Positions 1 through 13,028 of a stretch of 64,000 bases of DNA are shown one piece after another. Location: the NCBI RefSeq assembly GCF_028680575.1, contig NZ_JAPCKI010000017.1:1-64000 (forward strand). Direction: 5' to 3'. How positions within the stretch are numbered: the first letter of the stretch is position 1; the number at the start of each line of letters is the position of its first letter. Made by a program: the position numbers and the translations under genes. The notes beneath the pieces are model-generated. The model saw nothing but the letters and a program-made list of their open reading frames with translations, had not been told where the DNA came from and made no database searches. This stretch comes from Acidovorax benzenivorans (GTDB taxonomy: Bacteria; Pseudomonadota; Gammaproteobacteria; Burkholderiales; Burkholderiaceae_C).

Positions 1-65
1 CCACGCTCGGTCACCTGTTTGACGGCTTCTGCCTTGAACTCAGCCGGGTATCGCACTCTCTTCAT
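1..65 (-). CDS. IS3-family transposase OrfA, N-terminus only (cut by window edge)
   Basis: Only about 21 residues are present, starting MKRVRYPAEFKAEAV. This is the typical beginning of an IS3/IS911-type OrfA helix-turn-helix protein, which binds the element ends and is normally joined to OrfB by frameshifting. The ATG at 63-65 follows a purine-rich GGAGAGTGAGAA leader. The rest of the gene lies to the left of the window. The family is judged from the short N-terminal motif alone, so the group within IS3 is not assigned. Confidence 0.6.
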   Translation of the reverse strand, partial: MKRVRYPAEFKAEAVKQVTER

Positions 66-125
66 TTCTCACTCTCCAGTTCAATTTCGACCTTGATAGG
101 TGTCTATTGAACCGGGTGAAGTCCA
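1..125 (-). mobile_element. end of an IS3-type insertion sequence
   Basis: The window opens inside an insertion sequence read on the minus strand. It contains the first codons of a transposase OrfA and about 60 bases of leader. A plausible terminal inverted repeat beginning TGGACTTCACCCGG (minus strand) ends near 125. The sequence beyond 125 shows no transposase coding. The exact tip and any target duplication cannot be fixed, because the other end of the element lies outside the window. Confidence 0.6.
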
Positions 126-448
126 AGGATCACGCATCCAGCAGTCGTGAGTCCCACGAACAGCAGAGCGACACCAACAACGAGTGCGGCAAGGGAAAAC
201 CAATGAATGAACTTCACGTACTTCCTTTCGATACATTGCGCGATGTCCGCTTCTGGCCGGATTCTGCCCCACGGCGAGGGGCGCTAGCGGGCCCAGAGCT
301 GCCCTTGGCTAACCTACATTCTTGCAAGCATTGAGGGTCAATTGACCCGACTCGCTCTGGATTGGTCACAGGTTCGCAGCCATCCAAGATGACTACTTCA
401 CACTCAGTTCAAACTAGGCTCATTTTCTGCACACGAAAGGCTTCTACT
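126..448. other. gene-free stretch between IS end and membrane protein
   Basis: About 320 bases with no convincing coding sequence. Short open frames exist on both strands but lack ribosome binding sites and recognisable motifs. The base composition is more AT-rich than the genes from 916 onward, consistent with an IS-disturbed or transferred edge. Confidence 0.5.
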
Positions 449-859
449 ATGCCTTTCATGCCAAAGCTCAAGCCGCCATCTCGTTTCCAATCTGTACTGG
501 CTATCTTTGGTGCTGTCGTGTTTGCCAACGCTGCCCTGTGGGGGGTACTAAGTTCCAATTTAACAAGGGGAATTTATTCAGCAGACGCTGATTCGATAAG
601 CATCCCCATCGGTTTCGCGTTCGCGGACTCAATGCTGATACTACTTTTGGGAGTCTCGGGATCACTGTTGCCCCAACGACGGATTGGATGGCGCATTGCG
701 GCTTGCCTGTTGCTGTTAGTCGCCGGTTTACTTGGCACCGAGTTGGCCTACCGTTGGTTCTATCCAAATCACTATCTGGCAGGTTCGGCGTTTCTTCTTG
801 TACCTATCGTGTGCGCGCTATCACTTTGGAAGCAATCAAGCGCTACACATCCTTGTTAG
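449..859 (+). CDS. small hypothetical integral membrane protein
   Basis: A 136-residue protein if started at the ATG at 449, which has AAAGG about ten bases upstream; a second in-frame ATG lies at 458. It has a short basic N-terminus followed by about four hydrophobic segments: roughly residues 15-35, 45-67, 73-95 and 102-125. No catalytic motif or known family was recognised. It lies alone between the IS end and a convergent large gene, and its codons are less GC-rich than its neighbours', hinting at a foreign origin. Its function is unknown. Confidence 0.5.
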   Translation: MPFMPKLKPPSRFQSVLAIFGAVVFANAALWGVLSSNLTRGIYSADADSISIPIGFAFADSMLILLLGVSGSLLPQRRIGWRIAACLLLLVAGLLGTELAYRWFYPNHYLAGSAFLLVPIVCALSLWKQSSATHPC

Positions 860-915
860 TACAACTTGCCCTTCCTCGTGGACGGCGGCTATTGGCCGTA
901 AACAGACTTGCTCTG

Positions 916-3900
916 CTACCACCGCACCGGCGCCACATCATCACCCCAGAATATCCACCGCCGCGTCTCCACATACGGCGACGTGCCAATGGAGTGTGGG
1001 TCCATGCCCGCCTCGCTGCGCTCCAGCCGCACCAGATAGCCACCGTAGCTCGCTGCCCACAGAGTTTCTCCATCGGGGGATATGTCGATGGCGCTGATCG
1101 TGCTGCCGATGTGGTGGCGCCACAGGGTTTGACCCTCGTCGCTGAAGGCGTGCAGGTAGCCGTCAGCATCGCCCAGGATCACCTGGCCGGGTAGGGTGAC
1201 AGAGGCGTATACGCGACAGCGTTCGTCCAGTGGTGGGGTGTCCTCGTCCGCCGCATCTTGTGGCGCCGCCCCGATGGGGATCGAGCAGGTACTGCCCCAA
1301 TACAGATGGCATGAATTGGCAAACAGGCGTGTGCCGTCGTGCGAGAACACTGCATGGTGGGGGTAGGAAGATAGCGGCTCATGTTCGGCCACCACAGCGC
1401 CGCGCGCGTTCAGCAGGATATGGCGGCTGTCTTGGTCGCCCACGGCGATGTGGCGTTCGTCGGGCGACAGGGCCATGTGCAGCATGTCCAGCGCCAGCAC
1501 CGTGACGGTCTCACCCGCAACCTCCTCATCCATCTGGTTCTTGGGCCAGGTGTAGGGGCCGTCTTCGTCGAACGTCTGCGGGTGCAGGCGTTGAATTGGG
1601 CTGTCACCACCTTGATCTGTGCGGGTCAGCAGATAGACCCCGGTGGGGTTGCGCAGCAGCACGCGCTGGCCGTCGTTGAAGGGGATGATTTCATCGCAGC
1701 GTTGCCCCTGCGGACCTGCGGAAACCTGTACCTGCGGTGGCAGGCCTTCGTTGCCGTGCGGCAGGGAAAATTGCGCGATCACGGGGCCATCCCATCCGTG
1801 GTGTGTGGTGATGTGCAGGCCGTCGCATTGGGCAAAGCAGCGGCGATCGGGCGAGCGGCCCAGGCCCTGGATGGTGGGCAGTAGCGTGTGCTCTGTGCCG
1901 TGCAGCAACACCCAGTGGACGTTGTCGTCATGGGCAGCGCCGATGCGCGCGACCACTCGGTCATCGTCCAACAAAAACACCGGGCCTATGAATTGCCCGG
2001 CCTTGGCGGCGCGCGCCACATACGCGTCCGGGGCAAAGGCAAAACGCTGGCGAAACCGCGCGGCAAGCTCTTCGTCGGCCCAGCCGCTCACCACGCGTGC
2101 CAGTTGCAGCACGGTGGGTGCATCGGCCTTGCGCGGGTCTTCGGGCAGGGCGTTGTCGTGTTCTTCGGCGCCGTTGTCTTCATCGCCGCCACCGGCTGTT
2201 GCCGAGGCCTCGGCGCGGTTGGCATCGTTGGCCAGCTGGTGTGCGCGGATGGCAGCTACATAGGCGTGCCCATCGGCCTGCCACTGCTCCGACAGCGTCA
2301 TGAGTTCGACGGGAAACACGGCGGCATCCGGTAGATCGGGGGGCAATGGTGGGGTGGCCAGCAGTTGCACGGCGGCTTCGATGCGGCGGGCCTCGGCCTG
2401 TTGGGCCAGCGCCTCTTCATGCCGTGCTCGGATGCGGGCCTGCACCAGGCCATGAAAGCGCAGCAGGCGTGCAATGTGGTCGGCGGCGCAGCGGGGCAGG
2501 GGCGCGCGGCCGTCGCCCTGGCGCTGGGTGTAGCTGAACTCGACAACGGCAGGCCCTTCGCGCGCCTCGTCCACGTTGATCTGATAGGCGCTGTGGGCGT
2601 TGTCTTCGTCATCGCCCGGCGCGTCGTCACCGTTGCGCCAGCTGTATTTGAGCGCGCGGCCCCAGGGTTCGCCGTCGTGCATGCAGGGCTGGCGGGCACC
2701 CACCCAGACCTCGCCCTCCCAATAGCCGTTGCGGTCGCTGTCCCACCAGTCGTTGTACTGCTCAGTGAACACGGGCAGGCTGGTGCAGGCATCGATGTGC
2801 TCTGCCGTCAACGTGGCTTGCAGGCGCTGGTAGAGCGGGTAGCGCGCCCGGTGCTGGCCCACGGCCTTGCGCACATAGTCGAGCATGCCGCGCCAGGCGT
2901 TTTCGCAGGCCTTCCAGGCGTCGGGGTCGTGGCGGGTGTCTGTGGGGGCCGCCAGCACCTGCCAGTCGCCGGGCTTGCCCTGTGTGTAGCGGCGGTACAG
3001 CAGAGTGCGCTGCGCCGTGGTGGGCGCCACGCCGCGCCACACCTTGGCCGCCAACCGCTCCAGCCAGTTGCGGGGCGTGGGCACCTGCTCCACCGATAGG
3101 TAGAAGTCCCACGCTTTCCACACGGTGATGAACACATTGTCGTCGCGCGCGTCGCCTTCGTCATCCACATGCCGCTGGCACAGCGAAAAATCGGTCTGCT
3201 GGAACCAGCCGTAGGCTTTGTGTTCCTTGTGCGCAATCACCGGTGTGTGCACCACGGCCAGGATGTTTTCGATGCTGATGGCGTTGTCGGCACACAGGTC
3301 GTGGGCCATGGGCTGGTCGGCATCGATGTCAGCACTGCTGCGCACCGCGCTCTGGCCCGCCCGCACGGAGGCCAGCACCTGGCGGCGGTTGATCATGGCT
3401 GCCAGGCCGTCTTCGCCCGCGTCTACGCCGTCGTGGAACTCGGGGGCGAACACGGCGCCCACGAACTCGGCAGAGAACTCCGCACGGTGTGGCACACCGC
3501 GCACCTCATCCAGCAAAAACTCCACCTGCTCGGGGCCTTCAATGTGCAGGTGGTATTCGTCGGTGAACAGTGCCACCCGGGCCTGCAACCCGCCGCGCAC
3601 GCGCAACTCGCCGTGGTTGTAGTGGCCCCACAGCAGCTCGTCCACGCGCAGCGTTCCCTGCACACACACCAGCTGCCCGCCGATCACTGCGTTGTGCAGG
3701 TGGGCGTTGCCGTTGACGATGAGATGCGTGGTGCCGTCGGTGTCGGCGCTGGTCAAGGCGCCGTCGATGCCCAGGTCTCCGTCCACCAGGATCAAAAAGG
3801 GCGCACGGGGCACGGGGGCGTTGCCGGGGCCATTCGACAGGTCTTGCAACCACTGGCGCAGCGGGCTGCCCTGGGCCAGAGGGGTGTCGAGGTGTAACGC

Positions 3901-4044
3901 GGGCCATTGCACCGCGCCCGTGATCCACAGCGCGGTTTCATTGGCCAGGGCTGCTGGGTCTTGCGCCAGGCGCTCGGCCATCCAGCAGTCAGGGGGGATG
4001 CGGTGGGCCACATCGGCCAGCGGGAAAAGTCGGGCAGTGGGCAT
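916..4044 (-). CDS. very large hypothetical protein with beta-solenoid-like N-terminus and beta-propeller-like C-terminus
   Basis: A 1042-residue protein of unrecognised family. Residues of about 85-160 carry repeated hydrophobic/Gly strand patterns (VDGDLGIDGALT, VNGNAHLHNAVIGG, VQGTLRVDELL) resembling polymer-forming beta-solenoid domains. A middle part rich in Trp and acidic residues follows, then an Ala/Glu-rich helical stretch (about 560-640). The last 300 residues have WD40-like strand motifs such as LSPDERHIAVGD, FSHDGTRLFA and ISPDGETLWAAS. No signal peptide is seen, so it is probably cytoplasmic. It starts at the ATG at 4044 and faces the divergent hydrolase at 4151 across a short promoter gap. 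Its role is unknown. Confidence 0.7.
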   Translation of the reverse strand: MPTARLFPLADVAHRIPPDCWMAERLAQDPAALANETALWITGAVQWPALHLDTPLAQGSPLRQWLQDLSNGPGNAPVPRAPFLILVDGDLGIDGALTSADTDGTTHLIVNGNAHLHNAVIGGQLVCVQGTLRVDELLWGHYNHGELRVRGGLQARVALFTDEYHLHIEGPEQVEFLLDEVRGVPHRAEFSAEFVGAVFAPEFHDGVDAGEDGLAAMINRRQVLASVRAGQSAVRSSADIDADQPMAHDLCADNAISIENILAVVHTPVIAHKEHKAYGWFQQTDFSLCQRHVDDEGDARDDNVFITVWKAWDFYLSVEQVPTPRNWLERLAAKVWRGVAPTTAQRTLLYRRYTQGKPGDWQVLAAPTDTRHDPDAWKACENAWRGMLDYVRKAVGQHRARYPLYQRLQATLTAEHIDACTSLPVFTEQYNDWWDSDRNGYWEGEVWVGARQPCMHDGEPWGRALKYSWRNGDDAPGDDEDNAHSAYQINVDEAREGPAVVEFSYTQRQGDGRAPLPRCAADHIARLLRFHGLVQARIRARHEEALAQQAEARRIEAAVQLLATPPLPPDLPDAAVFPVELMTLSEQWQADGHAYVAAIRAHQLANDANRAEASATAGGGDEDNGAEEHDNALPEDPRKADAPTVLQLARVVSGWADEELAARFRQRFAFAPDAYVARAAKAGQFIGPVFLLDDDRVVARIGAAHDDNVHWVLLHGTEHTLLPTIQGLGRSPDRRCFAQCDGLHITTHHGWDGPVIAQFSLPHGNEGLPPQVQVSAGPQGQRCDEIIPFNDGQRVLLRNPTGVYLLTRTDQGGDSPIQRLHPQTFDEDGPYTWPKNQMDEEVAGETVTVLALDMLHMALSPDERHIAVGDQDSRHILLNARGAVVAEHEPLSSYPHHAVFSHDGTRLFANSCHLYWGSTCSIPIGAAPQDAADEDTPPLDERCRVYASVTLPGQVILGDADGYLHAFSDEGQTLWRHHIGSTISAIDISPDGETLWAASYGGYLVRLERSEAGMDPHSIGTSPYVETRRWIFWGDDVAPVRW

Positions 4045-4150
4045 GGTGCGGGGCGCAGAAGGGACTCAACCGGCGGGCATCGTACACCGCTGCCCAGCAA
4101 TGATCTGGCTTTGCGCAGACAATGATGTGTCATCTTATTAATTCACCGCC

Positions 4151-5086
4151 ATGACGCAGAACCCCCCCGTTTTTGAAGTCCTTCCCCGCGACCTCTCTGC
4201 CTACCGCCAGGGCAATGTCGGCATCGACTATGTGCACCGCTTCGAGTCGGGCAAACCCGGCCCCCATGTGCTCATCAACGCCCTCACACATGGCAACGAG
4301 ATCTGCGGCATGGTGGCGGCTACCCACCTGCTGGACACGGGTGTGCGGCCCCTCATCGGCACGCTGACCATCAGCTTTGCCAACGTGGCCGCCTACGAAT
4401 CGTTTGACCAGACCCGCCCGTTCGAGAGCCGCCAGCTGGTTCACAACCTCAACCGCATCTGGTCGGCGGCCGAGCTGGACGGCACGACAGACAGCCCTGA
4501 GCTGCAGCGCGCCCGCACCCTGCGCCCGGTGGTGGCTGCGGCCGATCACATCCTCGACATCCACTCCACCAGCCAGGACGTGCAGCCTTTCTGGGTGTAC
4601 CCGGCTTACCCGCGCAATGCTGAGGTGGCGCTGGCGATTGGCCGCCCACCGGTGCACCTGGTGATGCCCAGTGGCCTGGGTTCGGGCACGCCGCTTATCC
4701 AGCACGGTCGCCACGGGCAGGCCGAGGGGGATGGTGTGGCGTTGGTCGTGGAGTGCGGTCAGCATTTCCGCCAGTCGGCGGCCGACATGGCCACGGCGGT
4801 GGCGCTGGACTTTCTGGCGCACTTCGGCCTCATCGCACCGGTGGCTAGCCGGCCCGCACCCGCCGAGCAACGCCGGTACGAGCTGCTGGAGACCTGCATG
4901 GTGCGCACTGCGGGCTTCCGTTTCACGCGGCCCCTGCTCGGGTTTGAGGTGTTTGCCAAGGGCGACCTCATTGCCACCGATGGCCCGCATGAGATCCGCG
5001 CGCTGTGCGACGACTGCACCATCCTCATGCCCACCCGCGAACCCATCGTGGGCCGCGAAGCGGTGTACCTCACGCGGCCGATCTGA
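4151..5086 (+). CDS. succinylglutamate desuccinylase/aspartoacylase-family metallohydrolase
   Basis: A 311-residue zinc hydrolase of the AstE/AspA (M14-like) family, which removes acyl groups from N-acyl amino acids. The zinc-binding HGNE motif is at about residues 47-50 and the third-ligand motif LDIHST is around 138. The C-terminal part, after about 220, forms the small beta domain common in this family. The substrate cannot be deduced: no arginine-succinyltransferase genes are nearby, so a specific AstE role is not supported. The ATG at 4151 comes shortly after an AT-rich promoter-like gap shared with the divergent large gene. Confidence 0.8.
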   Translation: MTQNPPVFEVLPRDLSAYRQGNVGIDYVHRFESGKPGPHVLINALTHGNEICGMVAATHLLDTGVRPLIGTLTISFANVAAYESFDQTRPFESRQLVHNLNRIWSAAELDGTTDSPELQRARTLRPVVAAADHILDIHSTSQDVQPFWVYPAYPRNAEVALAIGRPPVHLVMPSGLGSGTPLIQHGRHGQAEGDGVALVVECGQHFRQSAADMATAVALDFLAHFGLIAPVASRPAPAEQRRYELLETCMVRTAGFRFTRPLLGFEVFAKGDLIATDGPHEIRALCDDCTILMPTREPIVGREAVYLTRPI

Positions 5087-5155
5087 CCCTGGTACGGCGT
5101 CAGGCCGTCTACGGGCGCGTCGTCCGCAGGTCTGGATGCGGTGGCCTGACGTCGT

Positions 5156-6067
5156 TCAAGGAGGAACCACCGCCTGTGTGCGCTCCTGGCGCACCAGGTA
5201 CAGGCCGCTGCCGATGATGATGGCGCCGCCCAGCAGCGTGCTGTAGCCTGGGACCGTCTGCCACAGCACCCAGTCCAGCCCCATGCCCCAGGCCAGCGCC
5301 GTGTATTCAAACGGCGCCACCACGGAAGCCTGCCCGTGGCGAAAGGCCTCGGTGATGGCCAACTGGCCCGCAAACCCTGTGATGGCGAGCCCCGCCACCA
5401 AAGGCCAGTGCGCCTGCGCCACGCCCACCCAGTGCGGCCAGGCCAGCGCGCCTGCACCCAGTGCCAGCAGCGTGGTGGTCCAGAACACCAGGCTGGCGCT
5501 GGAGTCGGTGCGGGTGAGCATGCGACCCGTGATGGCCGACACCGCATAACACGTGGCTGCCGCCAGCACGGCCAGCGCGCCCAGGGTAAAGAACGCCTCC
5601 TGGTTGGGCCGCAGAGCCACCAGCACGCCCACCATGCCCAGCGCAATGGCGACCCAGTGGGCAGCGCGCACTTTCTCGCGCAGCACCACGGTGGACAGCG
5701 CAGTGATGAGCAGCGGCGCAATGAAAAACAGCGTGTAGGCCTCGGCCAGCGCCAGTTCGCGGATGGCAAACGCAAACAGTGCCAGCATGGCCACGTTGAG
5801 CCCGCCACGCAGCAAGTGCAGGGGCCAGCGCACCTTGAGCAGCCGTGGCACCTCGCCACGCCACAGCGCATACAAGGCCACCAGCGGCAACGCGGCCCAG
5901 CCCCGCAGCGCCGCCACCTGCATGGCGGGGTAGTGGGCGGTCAGCGTCTTGAGCAATGCATCCATCAGCGAAAAGAACCCCACGGCAGCCACCATGGCGA
6001 TGATGCCGCGCAGGTTGCCCGAGGGCCGTGCAAGGCCTGTGGAGGTGTTGCGCTGTGCGTCAGACAT
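5156..6067 (-). CDS. EamA/DMT-superfamily permease
   Basis: A 303-residue inner-membrane protein with about ten transmembrane helices in two EamA repeats (roughly 20-150 and 160-290). Typical motifs are GxxFSLMDALLK in helix 1 and LAEAYTLFFIAPLL near the end of the first repeat. Members export amino acids or other metabolites; the substrate here is unknown. An in-frame upstream extension to 6247 is Pro/Ala-rich and unlike the family, so the ATG at 6067 is preferred. It converges on the hydrolase ending at 5086. Confidence 0.85.
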   Translation of the reverse strand: MSDAQRNTSTGLARPSGNLRGIIAMVAAVGFFSLMDALLKTLTAHYPAMQVAALRGWAALPLVALYALWRGEVPRLLKVRWPLHLLRGGLNVAMLALFAFAIRELALAEAYTLFFIAPLLITALSTVVLREKVRAAHWVAIALGMVGVLVALRPNQEAFFTLGALAVLAAATCYAVSAITGRMLTRTDSSASLVFWTTTLLALGAGALAWPHWVGVAQAHWPLVAGLAITGFAGQLAITEAFRHGQASVVAPFEYTALAWGMGLDWVLWQTVPGYSTLLGGAIIIGSGLYLVRQERTQAVVPP

Positions 6068-6291
6068 TGTGTGACCCAGCGGCTGCACGCCTGTTGGCAA
6101 AGCATCGCTGGCGGTAACGGGTGGCGGAGACCTCGGCGGCAAGAATGCGTGACGACGGCGGGCGTAGCAAGTGCATGGGGATGGTGGCCCTGCTAGGCCG
6201 GCGCGTGTGGTGGCCAGGCCGTTGCAGGGTGCGTGCGGCAAGGCCAAAAAGTGTAGCGCAGCCCTGCCGCTCCAAAGGCCGAGCCAGGTGG

Positions 6292-9930
<3,639 letters not shown>

Positions 9931-9955
9931 TGGGTACGGCGTGCGCTGGGTGGGA

Positions 9956-10639
9956 TCAGTGTTTGGGATTGGGGGGGAGCAAGGTGCTCCAGTGCGACGG
10001 GGGAATGCTGCCCAGGTATTCGAAGCGGGACTGCCCCAGCGGGCGCAGCACCACCACGGTTCCTTCGGGTTTGACGAAATAGCCCATCAGGTCGGCCATG
10101 TTGGGGGCGTGCGCCACGATGACGCGGTTGGTGCCATCGGGGACGGGTGCAGACACCAGGGCCCGGGTGGCGGCAATCACGGGTTTTTTTTGCTCGCTGG
10201 TCAGGTTGGCGGTGTAGGCCAGCAGGGGCTCTGCACGCAACAACTGGGGTTGGGAGGCAAAGGTGAGCTGTGCGCTCTCGCGGGCCCGGCACAGTGGGCT
10301 GTGGATGACCTCACCCACCGGAACGCGCGCCCGCTGCAAGATGAGGCCCAACTCGCGCGCCTGCTGGCGTCCTTCGTCGCTGAGCACCCGCTGGGTGCTG
10401 CAGTCGTTCAGGTCCACCTGCGGAGCCCGGTCGGCCCGCGTGCCGTCGGTGACGCCATGGCGCAGGTACAGCACAAAGCCACCGTTGCGCAGCTGGGCGA
10501 GCAGTGCTGCATCCGCCAACTTTTCTTGAAAGGCCGGGGCCTGGCCAGCAGCACTACCTGCCCATGCCGTCATGCACGCTAGCGCCGTTCGGGCCAGGCG
10601 GTGCTGTGGTTTGGCTGCAGGTGGGCGGTGGGGTGGCAT
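9956..10639 (-). CDS. secreted histidine-phosphatase-superfamily protein
   Basis: A 227-residue protein. An N-terminal basic region and hydrophobic stretch (about 15-33) look like a signal peptide, followed by the phosphoglycerate-mutase-like motif LRHG (Arg60-His61), where the His is the phospho-acceptor. Later motifs include SPLCRARE and VIVAHAPN. Members dephosphorylate small molecules or proteins; the substrate is unknown. The stop of the upstream HD-GYP gene is 3 bases before this ATG and the kinase follows 25 bases after, so all three genes are co-transcribed. Location in the periplasm, on the sensor side of the kinase, is an inference. Confidence 0.82.
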   Translation of the reverse strand: MPPHRPPAAKPQHRLARTALACMTAWAGSAAGQAPAFQEKLADAALLAQLRNGGFVLYLRHGVTDGTRADRAPQVDLNDCSTQRVLSDEGRQQARELGLILQRARVPVGEVIHSPLCRARESAQLTFASQPQLLRAEPLLAYTANLTSEQKKPVIAATRALVSAPVPDGTNRVIVAHAPNMADLMGYFVKPEGTVVVLRPLGQSRFEYLGSIPPSHWSTLLPPNPKH

Positions 10640-10642
10640 GGT

Positions 10643-11821
10643 TCAGTCCTCGGCGGGCGTCACGGGGTGGTCGGAAAATCGCTCGGCAACGACGGCAAGC
10701 TGCGGGACCATCTCCAGAAAAGCGTCGCAGATGTCGGGGTCGAAGTGTTCCCCACGGCCATTGCGGATGATGTTCACCGCATCGCCCAGCGTGAAGGCGC
10801 GCTTGTAGTGGCGGCGCGAGATCAGCGCGTCAAACACATCGGCGATGGCCATCAGCCGCGCGGGCAACGGTATGGCGTCGCCCTGCAGGCCTTCGGGGTA
10901 GCCTGAGCCGTCCCACTTTTCGTGATGGCTCGCTGCGATCTGGCGTGCGGTTTCCAAAAACTGCAGTGCCGGGTCGCCCAGCGCGGCATGGGCAGAAAAA
11001 TGTTTGCTGCGACTGATCTCCAGCACGCTGCGAATGGCCTCCTCGATGGCGTCGGCGCCAATGCGGGCATGGGTTTTCATCACCTCAAACTCCTCGGGGG
11101 TGAGGCGTCCGGGCTTGAGCAAGATGGCGTCAGGGATGCCCACCTTGCCAATGTCGTGCAACGGCGCTGCCTTGGCGATCTGCTGGCGTTGGGGGGCGCT
11201 GCCCAGCAGGTGCTGAAAGCGCGGATGGCCCTGCAGGTGCAGCATCAGCACCTCGATATATGCCTGTGTGCGGTGCAGGTGGTTGCCGGTTTCGTTGTCG
11301 CGCTTTTCAGCCAGCGTGGCCATGGCGTGCAGGCTGAAGTCCTTGATGAGTTCGTTCTCGGCCATGCGCCGTTGCACTTCGGCGTCCAGGTAGCTGTTCT
11401 GGTCGGCCAGCCAGTCGCGCGCGGCCTTGAGCTCCAGATGGGTGCGCACCCGCGCCAGCAGCACTGCGGGCTTGATGGGCTTGGCCACGTAGTCCACGGC
11501 ACCCGCCCGCAGGCCCCGCTCCTCATCCGAACTGTCGTCCAGGGCTGTCACAAAGATCACGGGGATCTCGCGGGTCTCGGGCGCCGCGCGCAGCGCCGCC
11601 AGAACCTCATAGCCGTCCATCTCCGGCATCATCACATCGAGCAGGATGATGTCGGGCACGGGCTGGGTATGGGCCACCTGCAAGGCCCGTTGCCCCGAGT
11701 TGGCCACCCGCACCTGGTAGTGAGGGCGCAGCAATTGGCCAATCACGGTCAGGTTTTCGCGGATGTCGTCCACAACCAGCACCGTCTTGAGCAAGGCTTT
11801 GTCATCGGCGGATAAGAGCAT
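10643..11821 (-). CDS. two-component response regulator with HD-GYP c-di-GMP phosphodiesterase output
   Basis: A 392-residue protein. The receiver domain (about 12-130) has phospho-Asp62 in ILLDVMMPEMDG and the conserved Lys114. A short coiled coil leads to an HD-GYP domain with HDIGKVGIPD (about 222-231) and HHEKWDGSGYP (about 299-309), all catalytic signatures intact. It is therefore predicted to hydrolyse cyclic-di-GMP under control of the co-operonic hybrid kinase. The ATG at 11821 is preferred over an upstream in-frame TTG at 11863; neither has a strong ribosome binding site. First gene of the operon. Confidence 0.92.
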   Translation of the reverse strand: MLLSADDKALLKTVLVVDDIRENLTVIGQLLRPHYQVRVANSGQRALQVAHTQPVPDIILLDVMMPEMDGYEVLAALRAAPETREIPVIFVTALDDSSDEERGLRAGAVDYVAKPIKPAVLLARVRTHLELKAARDWLADQNSYLDAEVQRRMAENELIKDFSLHAMATLAEKRDNETGNHLHRTQAYIEVLMLHLQGHPRFQHLLGSAPQRQQIAKAAPLHDIGKVGIPDAILLKPGRLTPEEFEVMKTHARIGADAIEEAIRSVLEISRSKHFSAHAALGDPALQFLETARQIAASHHEKWDGSGYPEGLQGDAIPLPARLMAIADVFDALISRRHYKRAFTLGDAVNIIRNGRGEHFDPDICDAFLEMVPQLAVVAERFSDHPVTPAED

Positions 11822-12008
11822 GGTCGTGGTGCTTTCGGGCTTCCTCGGCAGAACAGAGGGCAAAAGGTGCGGCAGGGTAACTACATGTTACCGGTGTTCT
11901 CTGTGTCGGGCCGCGTTTGTTCGCGCTGCTTGGTGGTGCCCGTGGGGTGCTGGCTTGCCGCCGCAGCGCACCCATGGCGGGGCTGCGCAGTACGTCGGCA
12001 CCGGCGCC

Positions 12009-12959
12009 TCAGCCGAACGATCGCGCCGTGCCCATCGTACCCATGCGTTGGCTGATGGCAAAAAACTCCGCCACCGTGTCGTCAATGATCTGCTGCGCTG
12101 TCTTGACGGATTCGATGAGCCCCGCCGTCTGGCCCGCCAGTGCAGGGGCTGCCTCCATGTCGCCGTCAAAGTACACCCGCTGAATGCCTGCAAAACTGTC
12201 TGCGGGCATGAGGCCTGCCTCATGGATGGCCTGCGTGCGCTGAGATTTGAGCGCGCGGATGCAGGGGCTGGCCTTGGTGTTGAGCATCCAGGTGCCGGTC
12301 ACGCCCGCATCAACGATGGCGTTCTTGTAGTTGGCGTGCACGGGGCTCTCGGCGCAGCTCACAAATCGTGTGCCCATCTGCACAGCCTCGGCCCCCAGCG
12401 CAAAGGCTGCCGCCATGCCGCGCCCGTCGCAAATGCCACCGGCTGCCACCAGTGGCACGTCCACCCGCGCGCGGATCGCCTGCAGCAGCACCAGGGTGGA
12501 GACCTCTTCAGGGTTCTTGAAGCCGCCACCCTCGCCGCCTTCGACCACCAGGCCGTCAATGCCAGCGTCCACGCACTTCAGCGCGGCGTCCACCGTGGGC
12601 ACCGCGTGGTACACGGTGATGCCCGCATCCTTGAGCGGCGCAATGAACTTGGCCGGGCTGCCGGCCGAGGTGGTCACAAATTTCACGCCCGACGCACAGA
12701 CAAAGCGCAGCATGGCGTCGTCCTTCAAAAAGCGGATGGGCAGGTTCACGCCAAACGGCAGGCCCAGCGCGCTCATCTTCGTGATCTCGGCCTGGCAGTT
12801 GGCCGTTTCGCCGGACGATGTCTCGATGATGCCCAAGCCGCCCGCGCGGGACACCGCCGAGGCCAGCTGCGTGCGCGCTATCCAGCCCATGGGCGCCTGG
12901 ATGATGGGGTAGCGCGCACCGGTGTGGGCAAGGACGCGGTTGGCGGCGGGTGCGGTCAT
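12009..12959 (-). CDS. nitronate monooxygenase / 2-nitropropane dioxygenase-family flavoprotein
   Basis: A 316-residue TIM-barrel FMN enzyme. The family signature is seen in the N-terminal IIQAPMGWIA, in the Gly-rich VVEGGEGGGF and in PLVAAGGICDGRG and GAEAVQMGTRF, the phosphate-binding part of the FMN site. Members oxidise alkyl nitronates, or act as FMN-dependent enoyl reductases of the FabK type. The ATG at 12959 is chosen because the upstream extension is not family-like. It stands alone between the signalling operon and truC; the physiological substrate is not shown. Confidence 0.85.
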   Translation of the reverse strand: MTAPAANRVLAHTGARYPIIQAPMGWIARTQLASAVSRAGGLGIIETSSGETANCQAEITKMSALGLPFGVNLPIRFLKDDAMLRFVCASGVKFVTTSAGSPAKFIAPLKDAGITVYHAVPTVDAALKCVDAGIDGLVVEGGEGGGFKNPEEVSTLVLLQAIRARVDVPLVAAGGICDGRGMAAAFALGAEAVQMGTRFVSCAESPVHANYKNAIVDAGVTGTWMLNTKASPCIRALKSQRTQAIHEAGLMPADSFAGIQRVYFDGDMEAAPALAGQTAGLIESVKTAQQIIDDTVAEFFAISQRMGTMGTARSFG

Positions 12960-13028
12960 GGGCAGAGTCTCCTGATTTTTGGGATTGCCCATTATTTCGA
13001 CGGGTGTGCCGTCGCCGTGTCGCCCGCG

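Noticed and set aside
107..334. A 75-codon frame next to the IS end.
   Set aside because: It starts inside the IS terminal repeat, has no ribosome binding site and no recognisable motif.
6068..6247. N-terminal extension of the EamA permease by 60 residues.
   Set aside because: The extension is Pro/Arg/Cys-rich, unlike the family, and the ATG at 6067 directly precedes the first helix.
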